The translations under genes and the position numbers were made by a program. This document shows, one piece after another, positions 16,386 to 24,402 of a DNA stretch of 64,000 nt (the stretch's first letter is position 1; the number at the start of each line of letters is the position of its first letter). Source of the DNA: Pseudoalteromonas sp. OOF1S-7. Lineage in GTDB: Bacteria; Pseudomonadota; Gammaproteobacteria; Enterobacterales; Alteromonadaceae. The stretch lies in NCBI RefSeq assembly GCF_022347765.1, contig NZ_JAKRFZ010000014.1, positions 1 to 64,000 on the forward strand, given 5' to 3'. Under the pieces are notes generated by a model. It saw nothing but the letters and a program-made list of their open reading frames with translations. It ran no database searches and was not told the origin of the DNA.

Positions 16386-17651
16386 ATGTCGATAGTTACC
16401 TCTTACCTTAGGCTCAGCGCCCAATACCGCTGGATGCTCATCGCAGCTTTTGTGTTTAATCTCGGCTTTTACATGCTGATCCCGTTTTTAGCGGGTTACC
16501 TCAAACAAGACTTGCTGCTGAGCGCCACCCTGGTTGGACTGGTTTTGGGTGTGCGCTCTTTTTGTCAGCAAGGATTGTTTTTGGTTGGTGGTCTGCTGGC
16601 CGACTTGTTTGGCGTGAAGAAGCTGATAGTGATCGGGTGTTTACTTCGGGCACTCGGGTTTTGTCTGTTTCTGTTGTCTCAGATCACAGAGGTTCTGTTT
16701 TTAGCAGCTTTTCTGAGCGGCTTTGCTGGTGCCTTGTTTACCCCAGCAGCCCAGTCTTACTTTTCTAAACAAACCGAGCTGAGTCGTGCGCAAATGTTTG
16801 CGCTGGTAGGCGTGGCCAGAAATGGCGGTGAGTTACTGGGTCCGGTGTGCGGCTTATTACTTCTGAGTGTCAGCTTTGATGTGTTATGTGTGGTCTCAGC
16901 GTTACCTTTTGCACTGTTTGCGTTACTGTTTACGGCGTTGTTGCCGGGTAAACAGGCTAAAACGAGTAACGCGTCAGCTAAGGAAAGCTCGAAGGAAGGC
17001 GGCGTATCGGCTATGATTGCAGGTGTACTGGGCAACCGCACATTCATCCTCTTTTCGCTGATCATGTCGGGCTATTTTATGCTGATTAATCAGATCTCAT
17101 TTGCCATCCCGCTACATATCGTCAATCAGTCAGGCGCACCGGGAGATGTCGCCTGGGTGCTGACCTTGTGTGCACTTATCTCTATTTGCTTTCAATTTCC
17201 GGTCACGCGGCTGTGCGAGCGTTATCTGTCTCCTGATCAGTGGATCAGCATCGGCATAGCTCTGATGGGGCTGTCTTTTGCCAACTTGATCCCGGTCTGG
17301 CCTTATCAGGGCGGTGTATTGTATTACCTGCCAATGAGCCTGCTTGCTGTCCTGTTTACGCTTGGCACTATGGTGAGTTTTCCTTTTATCATGAGCCAGA
17401 TTTCTGTACTGGCAAAGGATAAGTCGGTGGCCACACACTACGGATTTTTCTATTTATTTGCCGGAGTCGGGTTGATAGCAGGCAGCGCTGTGGTGGGCGT
17501 GGCATTCGATTATGCCAGCTTAAGTGACGATCTGGCCTGGTATTGTCTGGTCGTCATCGGCTTGGGCACTGCCATATGTAACACACTGTTTATGTCAACA
17601 CGCGATGTCCATGCCCAAATTCAAACAACCAGCCCAACCACATCAAAGTAA
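16386..17651 (+). CDS. MFS transporter, putative metallophore exporter
   Basis: A 421-residue major facilitator with about twelve hydrophobic segments and the loop 2-3 signature GLLADLFGVKKLIVIG (the G-x-x-x-D-x-x-x motif A). A positively charged central loop (GKQAKTSNASAKESSKEGG) separates the two halves. It starts five bases after the NAS-like stop, so the two are surely cotranscribed. In staphylopine loci the MFS protein CntE exports the metallophore, and in other bacteria an EamA protein (CntI) does so; export of the product of the NAS-like enzyme is therefore the natural inference. Drug export is the alternative. Confidence 0.8.
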   Translation: MSIVTSYLRLSAQYRWMLIAAFVFNLGFYMLIPFLAGYLKQDLLLSATLVGLVLGVRSFCQQGLFLVGGLLADLFGVKKLIVIGCLLRALGFCLFLLSQITEVLFLAAFLSGFAGALFTPAAQSYFSKQTELSRAQMFALVGVARNGGELLGPVCGLLLLSVSFDVLCVVSALPFALFALLFTALLPGKQAKTSNASAKESSKEGGVSAMIAGVLGNRTFILFSLIMSGYFMLINQISFAIPLHIVNQSGAPGDVAWVLTLCALISICFQFPVTRLCERYLSPDQWISIGIALMGLSFANLIPVWPYQGGVLYYLPMSLLAVLFTLGTMVSFPFIMSQISVLAKDKSVATHYGFFYLFAGVGLIAGSAVVGVAFDYASLSDDLAWYCLVVIGLGTAICNTLFMSTRDVHAQIQTTSPTTSK

Positions 17652-17660
17652 GGATTAACC

Positions 17661-18113
17661 ATGATTCAACTTACTCAAGCGCAGCAACGAGCCTATATGT
17701 CAGACTATCTCGAAAATGGCTGGCGTGAGGAGCGTATGTCTTTTAGTTCCGTCTCTTTAGAGCCCGGTTATATTGACGGTCGCATTAATGTTGAGCATTT
17801 TCAAATGCCCGGAGATGGCCGGTTTCATTTCAGTGCGCAAAGCGCCATGATCTGGATCTCTCAGCTTGGTATTATCTACGGCTGTTGGGATAACCAGCTG
17901 ACCGAAAAAGTGGGGGAAGTCTACCTCAGAGATCTGGACATTAAGTTCAAGCGTACCATCAATACAACCGAAGAAGTTCGCTTTGAAGGCTTCTTCCCTA
18001 AGCACTGTAAAAAGCGCTTGTCGGATAATCTTGTGTATTACAAGAATGGTCAGATCCACGTTGAAGGCGGCGCTTTTACAGGGACTGCGAGCTTTTTGGT
18101 GCCCACAGCTTAA
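17661..18113 (+). CDS. FcoT-like hot-dog fold thioesterase/dehydratase-like protein
   Basis: A 150-residue single hot-dog domain. The central helix segment HFSAQSAMIWISQLGIIYG resembles the HFxAxExxxxxxQLxY pattern of the type III thioesterase FcoT and related acyl-ACP/CoA hot-dog proteins, and the surrounding strands (GRINVEHFQMPGDGRFHF, VRFEGFF, GGAFTGTASFLV) fit the fold. A Gln replaces the more usual acidic residue after FSA. It is the third gene of the NAS-like operon, ten bases after the MFS gene. FcoT works in mycobacterial isonitrile lipopeptide (metal-chelator) synthesis, so an acyl-handling step in metallophore assembly is plausible. No acyl carrier protein or ligase is nearby, so the acyl donor is unclear. 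Confidence 0.65.
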   Translation: MIQLTQAQQRAYMSDYLENGWREERMSFSSVSLEPGYIDGRINVEHFQMPGDGRFHFSAQSAMIWISQLGIIYGCWDNQLTEKVGEVYLRDLDIKFKRTINTTEEVRFEGFFPKHCKKRLSDNLVYYKNGQIHVEGGAFTGTASFLVPTA

Positions 18114-18141
18114 TACCTTAGAGAAATAAAAACTGTTTCTA

Positions 18142-18172
18142 TTTAGTTATTTGATGTTATGTTATAACTAAA
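18142..18172. promoter_or_regulatory. Zur-like operator before ABC exporter operon
   Basis: GTTATGTTATAAC at 18156-18168 is identical to the core upstream of the NAS-like gene and differs at one position from the Zur consensus. It is also part of a longer inverted repeat, TTTAGTTAT (18142-18150) with ATAACTAAA (18164-18172). It lies about 110 bases before the ABC ATPase start. Confidence 0.55.
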
Positions 18173-18276
18173 CATGGCGTTGATTGCGTCTTACCAAACC
18201 GCCCATGCTGAGTGTTCAGGTCTTTATCGAGGCAACACGGCGTGCGCGGTTTTTATTGTATCAGGGAGTACTATTT

Positions 18277-18999
18277 GTGTTAGAAGCCATACAGTTAACC
18301 AAATCATTTGCAGATAAACAGGTGATCAGCGAGCTGAGCTTTAAAGTTGAGCAGGGCGAGATAATGTGTCTGCTGGGTGCCAATGGCGCGGGGAAAAGCA
18401 CCACGCTGAATATCTTTCTAAATTTTTTACAGCCCGACAGTGGCCGGGCATTGATCGATTCAGTGGATGTAAACCAGGGCCCCAATTGTAAAGATAAGCT
18501 GGTGTACTTGCCCGAGCAGGTTAATTTGTATCAGGAATTCAATGCCATTGATAACCTGAAATATCTGGCGAGTCTGTCGGGACTGTCCGTGAGTGAGGCC
18601 CAGATCCATGCGGCGCTTGATGAAACCGGCCTGGAGCCAAATGCCCGTAAACAATCTTTAAAGAACTACTCAAAAGGCATGCGACAAAAGGTCGGGATTG
18701 CCTTTGCGATTATGCGCCAGGCCAAAGTGTTACTGCTGGATGAGCCAACATCCGGACTGGATCCAAGCGCGACGCTGGAATTTATCCGCATTATCGAACG
18801 GCTGGCTAAAAAGGGCGCTGCTATCTTGATGGTGACGCACGATTTTTACTGCGCGCATACACTGGCCGACAAAATCGGCATCATGGATAAAGGCAAATTG
18901 CTGACCCTGCTGGATAACAACAAGCTGCCACTGAGTAGCCTGGAAACCACCTACCACGAACTTATTTCAGGGAAAACGGCGATACGTGCAGCCAGCTAA
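18277..18999 (+). CDS. ABC transporter ATP-binding protein
   Basis: A 240-residue nucleotide-binding protein with Walker A GANGAGKST, signature YSKGMRQKVGIA, Walker B VLLLDEPTSGLDP and switch histidine VTHD. The frame is open to 18184, but GTG 18277 is chosen since AGGGAG lies eight bases before it and the family N-terminus (LEAIQLTKSF) begins right there. It is followed by two ABC-2 type permeases, so it powers a heteromeric exporter. The operon follows the NAS-like operon on the same strand and carries the same Zur-like core upstream. Confidence 0.85.
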   Translation: MLEAIQLTKSFADKQVISELSFKVEQGEIMCLLGANGAGKSTTLNIFLNFLQPDSGRALIDSVDVNQGPNCKDKLVYLPEQVNLYQEFNAIDNLKYLASLSGLSVSEAQIHAALDETGLEPNARKQSLKNYSKGMRQKVGIAFAIMRQAKVLLLDEPTSGLDPSATLEFIRIIERLAKKGAAILMVTHDFYCAHTLADKIGIMDKGKLLTLLDNNKLPLSSLETTYHELISGKTAIRAAS

Positions 19000-19038
19000 T
19001 GTTGCAACCTCGATGTTTAAACAGGAATTGTCTTATCT

Positions 19039-20478
19039 ATGAATAATAAAATAATGCAGATCTGTCGCCATGAATTGGCCAGTAAACGCAAAAGTCCCAG
19101 CCTGTGGCTGCTCTTCTTTATGATCCAGTTATTACTGGCGGTTGCCTTGTTTACCGGCTGGCAGCAGTATCAACACAGTGTACATACCCAGACCAAAGCG
19201 CAGGAAATTGTCGAGCAACAGTGGAATGCACAACCAGACAGGCACCCTCATCGGGTGGCACACTTTGGTCACTTTGCGTTCCGCCCTCCCAGTGCGCTCA
19301 GCTTTTTTGACCTGGGTGTGAATGCCTGGGTGGGTGACAGCATCTTTTTGGAGGCGCATAAACAAAATAGCGCCAATTTTGCCAACGATCAGGATGGCGG
19401 CACCTTATTACGGTTTTCTGAGCTCAGTAGTGCCAATATTTTGCTGATCATCTGGCCATTGCTGATTATTGCGTTGGGGTTTGCCAGCGTCAGTGGAGAG
19501 CAAAAAAGTGGTACGCTTCGACAGCTTATGTCTATGGGCGTGTCGTTTCGTGAATTAATCACTGGCAAAAGCCTTAGCTATCTGCTTGTATCTGTTATGT
19601 TTATCTTGCCTGTGTTTGTTCTGGCACTGGGCCTTGCGGCAGGTACCGGCGCACAGTTTTCGGCAGAAGCACCACTCAGGTTGTTGCTGTTATTTGGGGC
19701 TTACCTGCTATATTGCCTGTTCTGGATTGCAGTAACACTCTTAATTTCAGGCCTGGTGAAAGCCCCTAAGCAGGCACTGGTGCTGCTGACTTCAATCTGG
19801 TTTATTCTGACCATTCTGATGCCACGTATGCTGGCGGAATTTGCCCATCATCAGTATCCACATCAAAAACGCAATGACTTTGAACTGGCCATCAAGCTGG
19901 ATAACCGTAAAGTCGGAGACAGCCATAATCCGGACGACCCCTACTTCAGTAAATTTCGCGAAGAAACCCTGAAAAAATATGGCGTATCTTCAGTCGAGGA
20001 ATTGCCGGTTAACTACAAAGGGTTGGTGATGCGCGAAGGTGAAAAGCTCAACGCCGAGATTTACAAAAAGCACTATCAGCAGCAAATTGCACAATTTGAC
20101 GCGCAGCGCCAGTTTGTCAGTCAGTTTTACTGGCTCAATCCCTACTTATTTGTGCGCGATTTTTCTATGGCATTAACCCGGACAGACACCCGACACTTTT
20201 TGGATTTTGAGCAGCAAGCCGAAGCGCACCGATACGCGCGGATCCAGAAATTGAATCAGTTACACACTCATGAGATCCACCATCACGACGACAGAGCACA
20301 GCGGATTGATAAATCCTACTGGCAGGAGTTTGATGCGTTTCATTACACCCTGCCGAAGCTGAGCTGGTCATTGAGCGCGTTTTCTCTGGCCTGGGCTTTG
20401 CCGCTGCTGGCGGTTATTGCCCTGTTTATTTTCCTGAACTCAAACGGGATGCAGAGGAGGATCTATGCTGCTGTTTAA
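19039..20478 (+). CDS. ABC-2 type permease, DUF3526-like
   Basis: A 479-residue permease with an N-terminal membrane helix, a large periplasmic region, a cluster of five hydrophobic segments (IIWPLLIIALGFASV, then GEQKSGTLRQLMSMGVSF, the conserved ABC-2 coupling segment), a second soluble region rich in charged residues and a C-terminal helix. This layout is that of DUF3526 subunits of ABC-2 exporters. It overlaps the following permease by 14 bases. Such pairs are found beside TonB receptor genes and secondary metabolite genes. The cargo is not evident; here export of a metallophore or related small molecule is inferred. Confidence 0.75.
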   Translation: MNNKIMQICRHELASKRKSPSLWLLFFMIQLLLAVALFTGWQQYQHSVHTQTKAQEIVEQQWNAQPDRHPHRVAHFGHFAFRPPSALSFFDLGVNAWVGDSIFLEAHKQNSANFANDQDGGTLLRFSELSSANILLIIWPLLIIALGFASVSGEQKSGTLRQLMSMGVSFRELITGKSLSYLLVSVMFILPVFVLALGLAAGTGAQFSAEAPLRLLLLFGAYLLYCLFWIAVTLLISGLVKAPKQALVLLTSIWFILTILMPRMLAEFAHHQYPHQKRNDFELAIKLDNRKVGDSHNPDDPYFSKFREETLKKYGVSSVEELPVNYKGLVMREGEKLNAEIYKKHYQQQIAQFDAQRQFVSQFYWLNPYLFVRDFSMALTRTDTRHFLDFEQQAEAHRYARIQKLNQLHTHEIHHHDDRAQRIDKSYWQEFDAFHYTLPKLSWSLSAFSLAWALPLLAVIALFIFLNSNGMQRRIYAAV

Positions 20479-21823
20479 ACTCGAATGCAAACGTTTGTTT
20501 GCCGGCACCATTAACAAGCTGGTGCTGGTGTTATTTATCATCTCGGGGGTGTTTGCCATCTACCAGGGGGCACTTGGGTACAAGTCGGTACGCATCGACC
20601 AGTATAAATCTGTGGTGGTGTTTCAAAAAGAGCGGGAACATGTCAATAGCCGTGAAACGCTGCCCGCAGCGGGATCTCTGGCCTACTATGCCAGTGCCCC
20701 GACTGAGTGGAAGTTGAGCCCCTGGGCCGCTTTGTTCGTGGGCGAGACCCCGTCGTCTATGGTTGCCACGAAAATTCGTGCAACGGCATTGCAAAGCCAG
20801 ATTTTCAATCGTGAGATTGTCAATCCGGCTCAACAACGGGCAGGTGGCCTGGATCTCGGCTTTGTGCTGGTTTATTTTCTGCCTCTGGTGATAGGCATAC
20901 TAACGGTGACTTTGATCTCAGACGAGCAACAAGCGGGCCGCTGGCGATTGCTTAACGCGCTGCCTAACAGTGCATTTGGGCTACTTGCCAAGCAGATTGC
21001 GCTGCGGTTTATGGTCATCTGGGTACTGGTGGTTATCTTGTTGCTCAGCGCTGCACTGATATTGTCTTTGCCATTTGATGCTCTGTTCTGGATAGTGCTG
21101 GGTGCGACCAGCTTGTATATGGTGTTCTGGTTTGCACTGGCAACCTTGATTATGAGTTTTGCTAAAAACAGTGTGGTGAATAGTCTGGCCTATCTGAGTA
21201 GCTGGGTGGTACTGGCGCTACTGATCCCCGGGGCTGTGCACTTATATTTGTCTGGTCAATATCAAAGTGATGCGCCGCTGGAGATCACACTGCAACAGCG
21301 TATGACACTCAATGATGGCTGGGATAAGGACAAGCAAGCCACGCTGGATGAGTTTCTGAGGTACGAAACACCCTGGCAAAATACCGCGCCTCTGGGCGAG
21401 GCATTCGACTGGAAATGGTATTATGCGCAGCAGCATATGAGCGATCTGGCGGTGCAGGCTATCGTTGAGGAGTATAGACAGAACAATCAGGCGCGTCAGG
21501 CCCGGTTGCAATCACTGAGTATGCTGTCTCCGGCTTTATTCTTTCAGCTTTCGCTGAATGAACTGGCTCATACCAGTGGCGGTTATCAGCTGAAGTACCA
21601 GCAACAGGTGGCCGATTATCACCGCGCCATGCGTCATTTCTTCTACGATTTTATGTTTTTCGGCAAGCCAGTTACACGTCAGGATGTCGAAGATTTTCCA
21701 CTATTTAAAGCGCAAGCGATGGAAGCGGCCAGCGGGTTTTGGAAGTTGCTGCTCAGTGCTTTATTCGTACTGGCCATCTCTGCACTGTCGATCATCAGGG
21801 TCCGACAGCTAAAACCGCTTTAA
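20465..21823 (+). CDS. ABC-2 type permease, DUF3526-like, second subunit
   Basis: A 452-residue paralogue of the preceding permease: an N-terminal helix (LVLVLFIISGVFAIYQGALGY), large extracytoplasmic loop, central helices with DEQQAGRWRLLNALPNS as coupling segment, and a C-terminal helix ending IIRVRQLKPL. GAGGA precedes the ATG closely. With the ATPase and the first permease it would form one A2BC-type exporter. It is the last gene of its operon; a hairpin follows at 21836. Confidence 0.75.
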   Translation: MLLFKLECKRLFAGTINKLVLVLFIISGVFAIYQGALGYKSVRIDQYKSVVVFQKEREHVNSRETLPAAGSLAYYASAPTEWKLSPWAALFVGETPSSMVATKIRATALQSQIFNREIVNPAQQRAGGLDLGFVLVYFLPLVIGILTVTLISDEQQAGRWRLLNALPNSAFGLLAKQIALRFMVIWVLVVILLLSAALILSLPFDALFWIVLGATSLYMVFWFALATLIMSFAKNSVVNSLAYLSSWVVLALLIPGAVHLYLSGQYQSDAPLEITLQQRMTLNDGWDKDKQATLDEFLRYETPWQNTAPLGEAFDWKWYYAQQHMSDLAVQAIVEEYRQNNQARQARLQSLSMLSPALFFQLSLNELAHTSGGYQLKYQQQVADYHRAMRHFFYDFMFFGKPVTRQDVEDFPLFKAQAMEAASGFWKLLLSALFVLAISALSIIRVRQLKPL

Positions 21824-21835
21824 TCTTCCTCAAAT

Positions 21836-21860
21836 CATACGGGTGGTAGTCGCCCGTATG
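21836..21860 (+). terminator. Stem-loop after ABC operon
   Basis: CATACGGG (21836-21843) pairs with CCCGTATG (21853-21860) around a nine-base loop. There is no T tract, so termination efficiency is doubtful. Confidence 0.4.
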
Positions 21861-21970
21861 TACCAACCAGGTAGCATGAACAATTTATGTAAAAGGGTAT
21901 TGCCGAATTAGGGGGCGCGCAGTAGGATGGATGTTTCCAATTTTTATCCATTTTGCTAGGGGGGGCACGC

Positions 21971-22462
21971 ATGTTATCACTCAGACCATTTGAACCTTCA
22001 GATGAACAAAGCCTGGTTCGTTACTTAAACAATCCTGCCACTGTGCAATATTTATCACCCAAAGTCCCTTTTCCTTATACCCCGGAAGATGCCCAGTGGT
22101 GGATCTCGACTGGCAGCAAGCAGGGGATAACGCGTGCCATTATTCTGGATGGCATGCTGATCGGGTGTATCGGGGCGCGGCCGGGTACTTTCGAGTATTG
22201 CCGTAGCGCAGAAATTGGCTACTGGCTGGGCGAGGAATATTGGGGCCAGGGTATTACCGGCCGGGCATTGCAGCTGTTGATGGCGGAGGTTGAAGCCGAT
22301 ACTGATATGGTCCGGCTGGAAGCTGTGGTTGTCGCGCAAAATACTCGCTCGGCAAGAGTGCTGGAAAAATTCGGATTCGAATTTGAAGGGCTACGCCGCA
22401 AGGCAATATACAAAGACGGCGAGTTTTTTGATGCGCGGCTGTTTGGCAAGTTATGCGGGTAA
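21971..22462 (+). CDS. GNAT N-acetyltransferase, RimJ/RimL type
   Basis: A 163-residue GNAT enzyme with the RimJ/RimL profile: LRPFEPSDEQSLVRYLNNP at the start, EIGYWLGEEYWGQGITGRAL containing the acetyl-CoA pyrophosphate loop (Q-G-I-T-G), and NTRSARVLEKFGFEFEGLRRKAIYKDG toward the end. The ATG at 21971 is preferred over an upstream TTG because a G-run precedes it and the family N-terminus begins here. Such enzymes acetylate N-terminal amines of ribosomal proteins or small molecules; the acceptor cannot be read from sequence. Confidence 0.8.
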   Translation: MLSLRPFEPSDEQSLVRYLNNPATVQYLSPKVPFPYTPEDAQWWISTGSKQGITRAIILDGMLIGCIGARPGTFEYCRSAEIGYWLGEEYWGQGITGRALQLLMAEVEADTDMVRLEAVVVAQNTRSARVLEKFGFEFEGLRRKAIYKDGEFFDARLFGKLCG

Positions 22463-22570
22463 TAGCAAACTTGCCAAAGCAAAGGGCTGGCCTTGTTGTT
22501 TGATGACGCGTGGGGTTACCGGGTGTGCCTGACACAGTGTGAATTAGAGACGTGGTAGCCCGTGATGACA

Positions 22571-23713
22571 CTATTTCTGCTGTTTGAGGTTAAACAGATC
22601 GGCATTGAGTTTAAGCTGATTTACCGTAGGAATAAAATACCGGGTATCGTAAATGCCATCATAGTTATGCCAGTGCAGGCCTTCGTCATCCAAGTCAGAG
22701 TCATGATGATCCCACGGCTCCAGCGGCTCGCTCAGAAAGCTCACATGCAGATGGTTTTTATGATTGGCTTTGACCTGAGTCACACCGGTCAGATTATCGG
22801 CAAAGATGATCTGGGTTGCACCAAGCTGGATCAGAGCATCAACCAGGCTCTGCGTTGCCTGGCGGTCATAAGCCGCATCGCCAACGCTGATGGGCCCACT
22901 CTGTGTGCCAAGTGGACGAATGTCGATGGTGCCCCCAAACTTATGGGTAAAGTGAGGAGGGTTAATACCACCCCAGCGCATGGTGGCACCGGTAATGGTT
23001 AAGTGATCTGGCATACCGGCTGGTTTATCGGGTTGTGCGTGCCAGGCACGACCAAGGTTTTGCAGTGCCGCGAGTAAGTTGGGGTGTAAATGTCGACCGA
23101 CTAACCCTGCTGTTGTTAGTCCCTGAGCAGGGGCATCCGGGATAGGCACGAGGCCGGTCACCGCGCATTTGACCTTTAAGGTTTGTTGCAGTGACCCTAC
23201 ACGGGCAATAAACCTGTCTGAGCCCGGTAGACTGTCGTTGCCACAGCTATGAAAGTTGCGAATAGAAACCGTAATCTGCCCTCGGGCATCCGTCACCGGG
23301 CTTGATACCTCAAATGGTGCCTTTAAACGAAACAGGCCTTGTTCAATACGGGTCAATATCTTAGTACGCACACTGCGGCTAAAGCGGGCGGCCATATCAT
23401 TTGGTTCGCGCCATTGTGGTGCAGTCAGAGTCAGAGGCGCTGCACTAATTTCAACTGGCGCGCCCACAACAGGCTGGCCAAGCGCATTGGTTAGTGTGAG
23501 CGTCCATAGGGCGGTATTGCCATTTTTAGGAAACAAGGTGACGTCTGTGGCATTCTCAATCCATTGCTGTCCAAAGTAGCCTTTGCCGTCGAGTGTCATG
23601 ATCAGGCCGTCATAATAAAACTGACTGGCAAATGTGGGTGTGTTTAATGTGTGCGCAAAAGTGGGGCTGCACAAACCCAGTGCTGCGCTGAACAGCGCAA
23701 TCTGTGCTTTCAT
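22571..23713 (-). CDS. Secreted LAS-type murein endopeptidase (MepA-like C-terminal domain)
   Basis: A 380-residue exported protein: signal peptide MKAQIALFSAALGLCSPTFA, an N-terminal beta-sandwich-like region resembling a macroglobulin/Ig module, then a C-terminal metallopeptidase domain with HKFGGTID (HxxGxxxD) and NHLHVSF (HxH), the zinc ligands of the LAS group that includes penicillin-insensitive murein endopeptidase MepA. It probably cleaves peptide crosslinks in peptidoglycan or a peptide substrate in the periplasm. The gene stands alone, convergent with the GNAT gene. Confidence 0.65.
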   Translation of the reverse strand: MKAQIALFSAALGLCSPTFAHTLNTPTFASQFYYDGLIMTLDGKGYFGQQWIENATDVTLFPKNGNTALWTLTLTNALGQPVVGAPVEISAAPLTLTAPQWREPNDMAARFSRSVRTKILTRIEQGLFRLKAPFEVSSPVTDARGQITVSIRNFHSCGNDSLPGSDRFIARVGSLQQTLKVKCAVTGLVPIPDAPAQGLTTAGLVGRHLHPNLLAALQNLGRAWHAQPDKPAGMPDHLTITGATMRWGGINPPHFTHKFGGTIDIRPLGTQSGPISVGDAAYDRQATQSLVDALIQLGATQIIFADNLTGVTQVKANHKNHLHVSFLSEPLEPWDHHDSDLDDEGLHWHNYDGIYDTRYFIPTVNQLKLNADLFNLKQQK

Positions 23714-23828
23714 GGTGTCTCTCCTTGAGTTGTCTACTCAAGGCTAGCAGCTTAGATGTGTGTGACAAATTTATGAAGATGCATATTTTTCATGCATCGG
23801 AACTGCAGAGCAGGGGAATAGAAACGAA

Positions 23829-23852
23829 AAAAGCGAGCCTTAGCTCGCTTTT
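23829..23852. terminator. Terminator of cold-shock gene
   Basis: AAAAGCGAGC (23829-23838) pairs with GCTCGCTTTT (23843-23852) around a four-base loop. On the minus strand it terminates the csp transcript; the A/T flanks make it usable from both sides. Confidence 0.85.
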
Positions 23853-23871
23853 CTTGCAAAATGCGTAGTAA

Positions 23872-24081
23872 TTAAAGAACTACGATTTTGTCAGCCTGAG
23901 GACCTTTTTGACCCTGAGACACAGTGAATTCTACGCTCTGGCCTTCAACCAAAGTTTTGAAGCCGTCGCCCTGAATCGCGCTGAAGTGAGCGAATACGTC
24001 TGGGCCATTTTCCTGAGAAATGAAACCAAAACCTTTAGACTCGTTGAACCACTTAACTGTACCAGTAACTGTGTTAGACAT
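23872..24081 (-). CDS. Cold-shock protein, CspA family
   Basis: A 69-residue single OB-fold protein with both RNA-binding motifs KGFGFI and [12 protein letters not shown] 24081 starts the usual [21 protein letters not shown]-type N-terminus; longer readings are out of family. These proteins bind single-stranded RNA and melt secondary structure. The 5' region up to about 24260 contains no gene and probably forms the long structured leader typical of csp mRNAs. Cold inducibility cannot be judged from sequence. Confidence 0.9.
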   Translation of the reverse strand: MSNTVTGTVKWFNESKGFGFISQENGPDVFAHFSAIQGDGFKTLVEGQSVEFTVSQGQKGPQADKIVVL

Positions 24082-24274
24082 AGTATTAACCTGTAATATA
24101 AATAAAAAATTAACCTTCGATAGGTGTGAATGCATCAAAAGTAGAGGTGAAACTTAAATACTGCAGGTTGCGTTACGCGGTGTAAAACAACGAATTGTAG
24201 GATGTAAATATCGACTTTCTTTCTAGCGGCCTTCACTCTACAGGGACTCACTGGGCCTGTCTAGTATTATTTGT

Positions 24275-24291
24275 ACAAATTTCAAATTTGT
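24275..24291. promoter_or_regulatory. 17-base palindrome between csp and sensor kinase genes
   Basis: ACAAATTTCAAATTTGT is a perfect dyad around one central base. It lies in the divergent region between the cold-shock gene and the kinase gene. The cognate regulator is unknown. Confidence 0.35.
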
Positions 24292-24402
24292 TTTTGTGCG
24301 GTCGGTCATTAAGAGGCTAAATTGGTGCTCTGCATACAAAGCCAGAAGGTTAAACCAGAATGATACGCTACACTTGGACTAGGTCCTATGGTGGAGAGTA
24401 GA

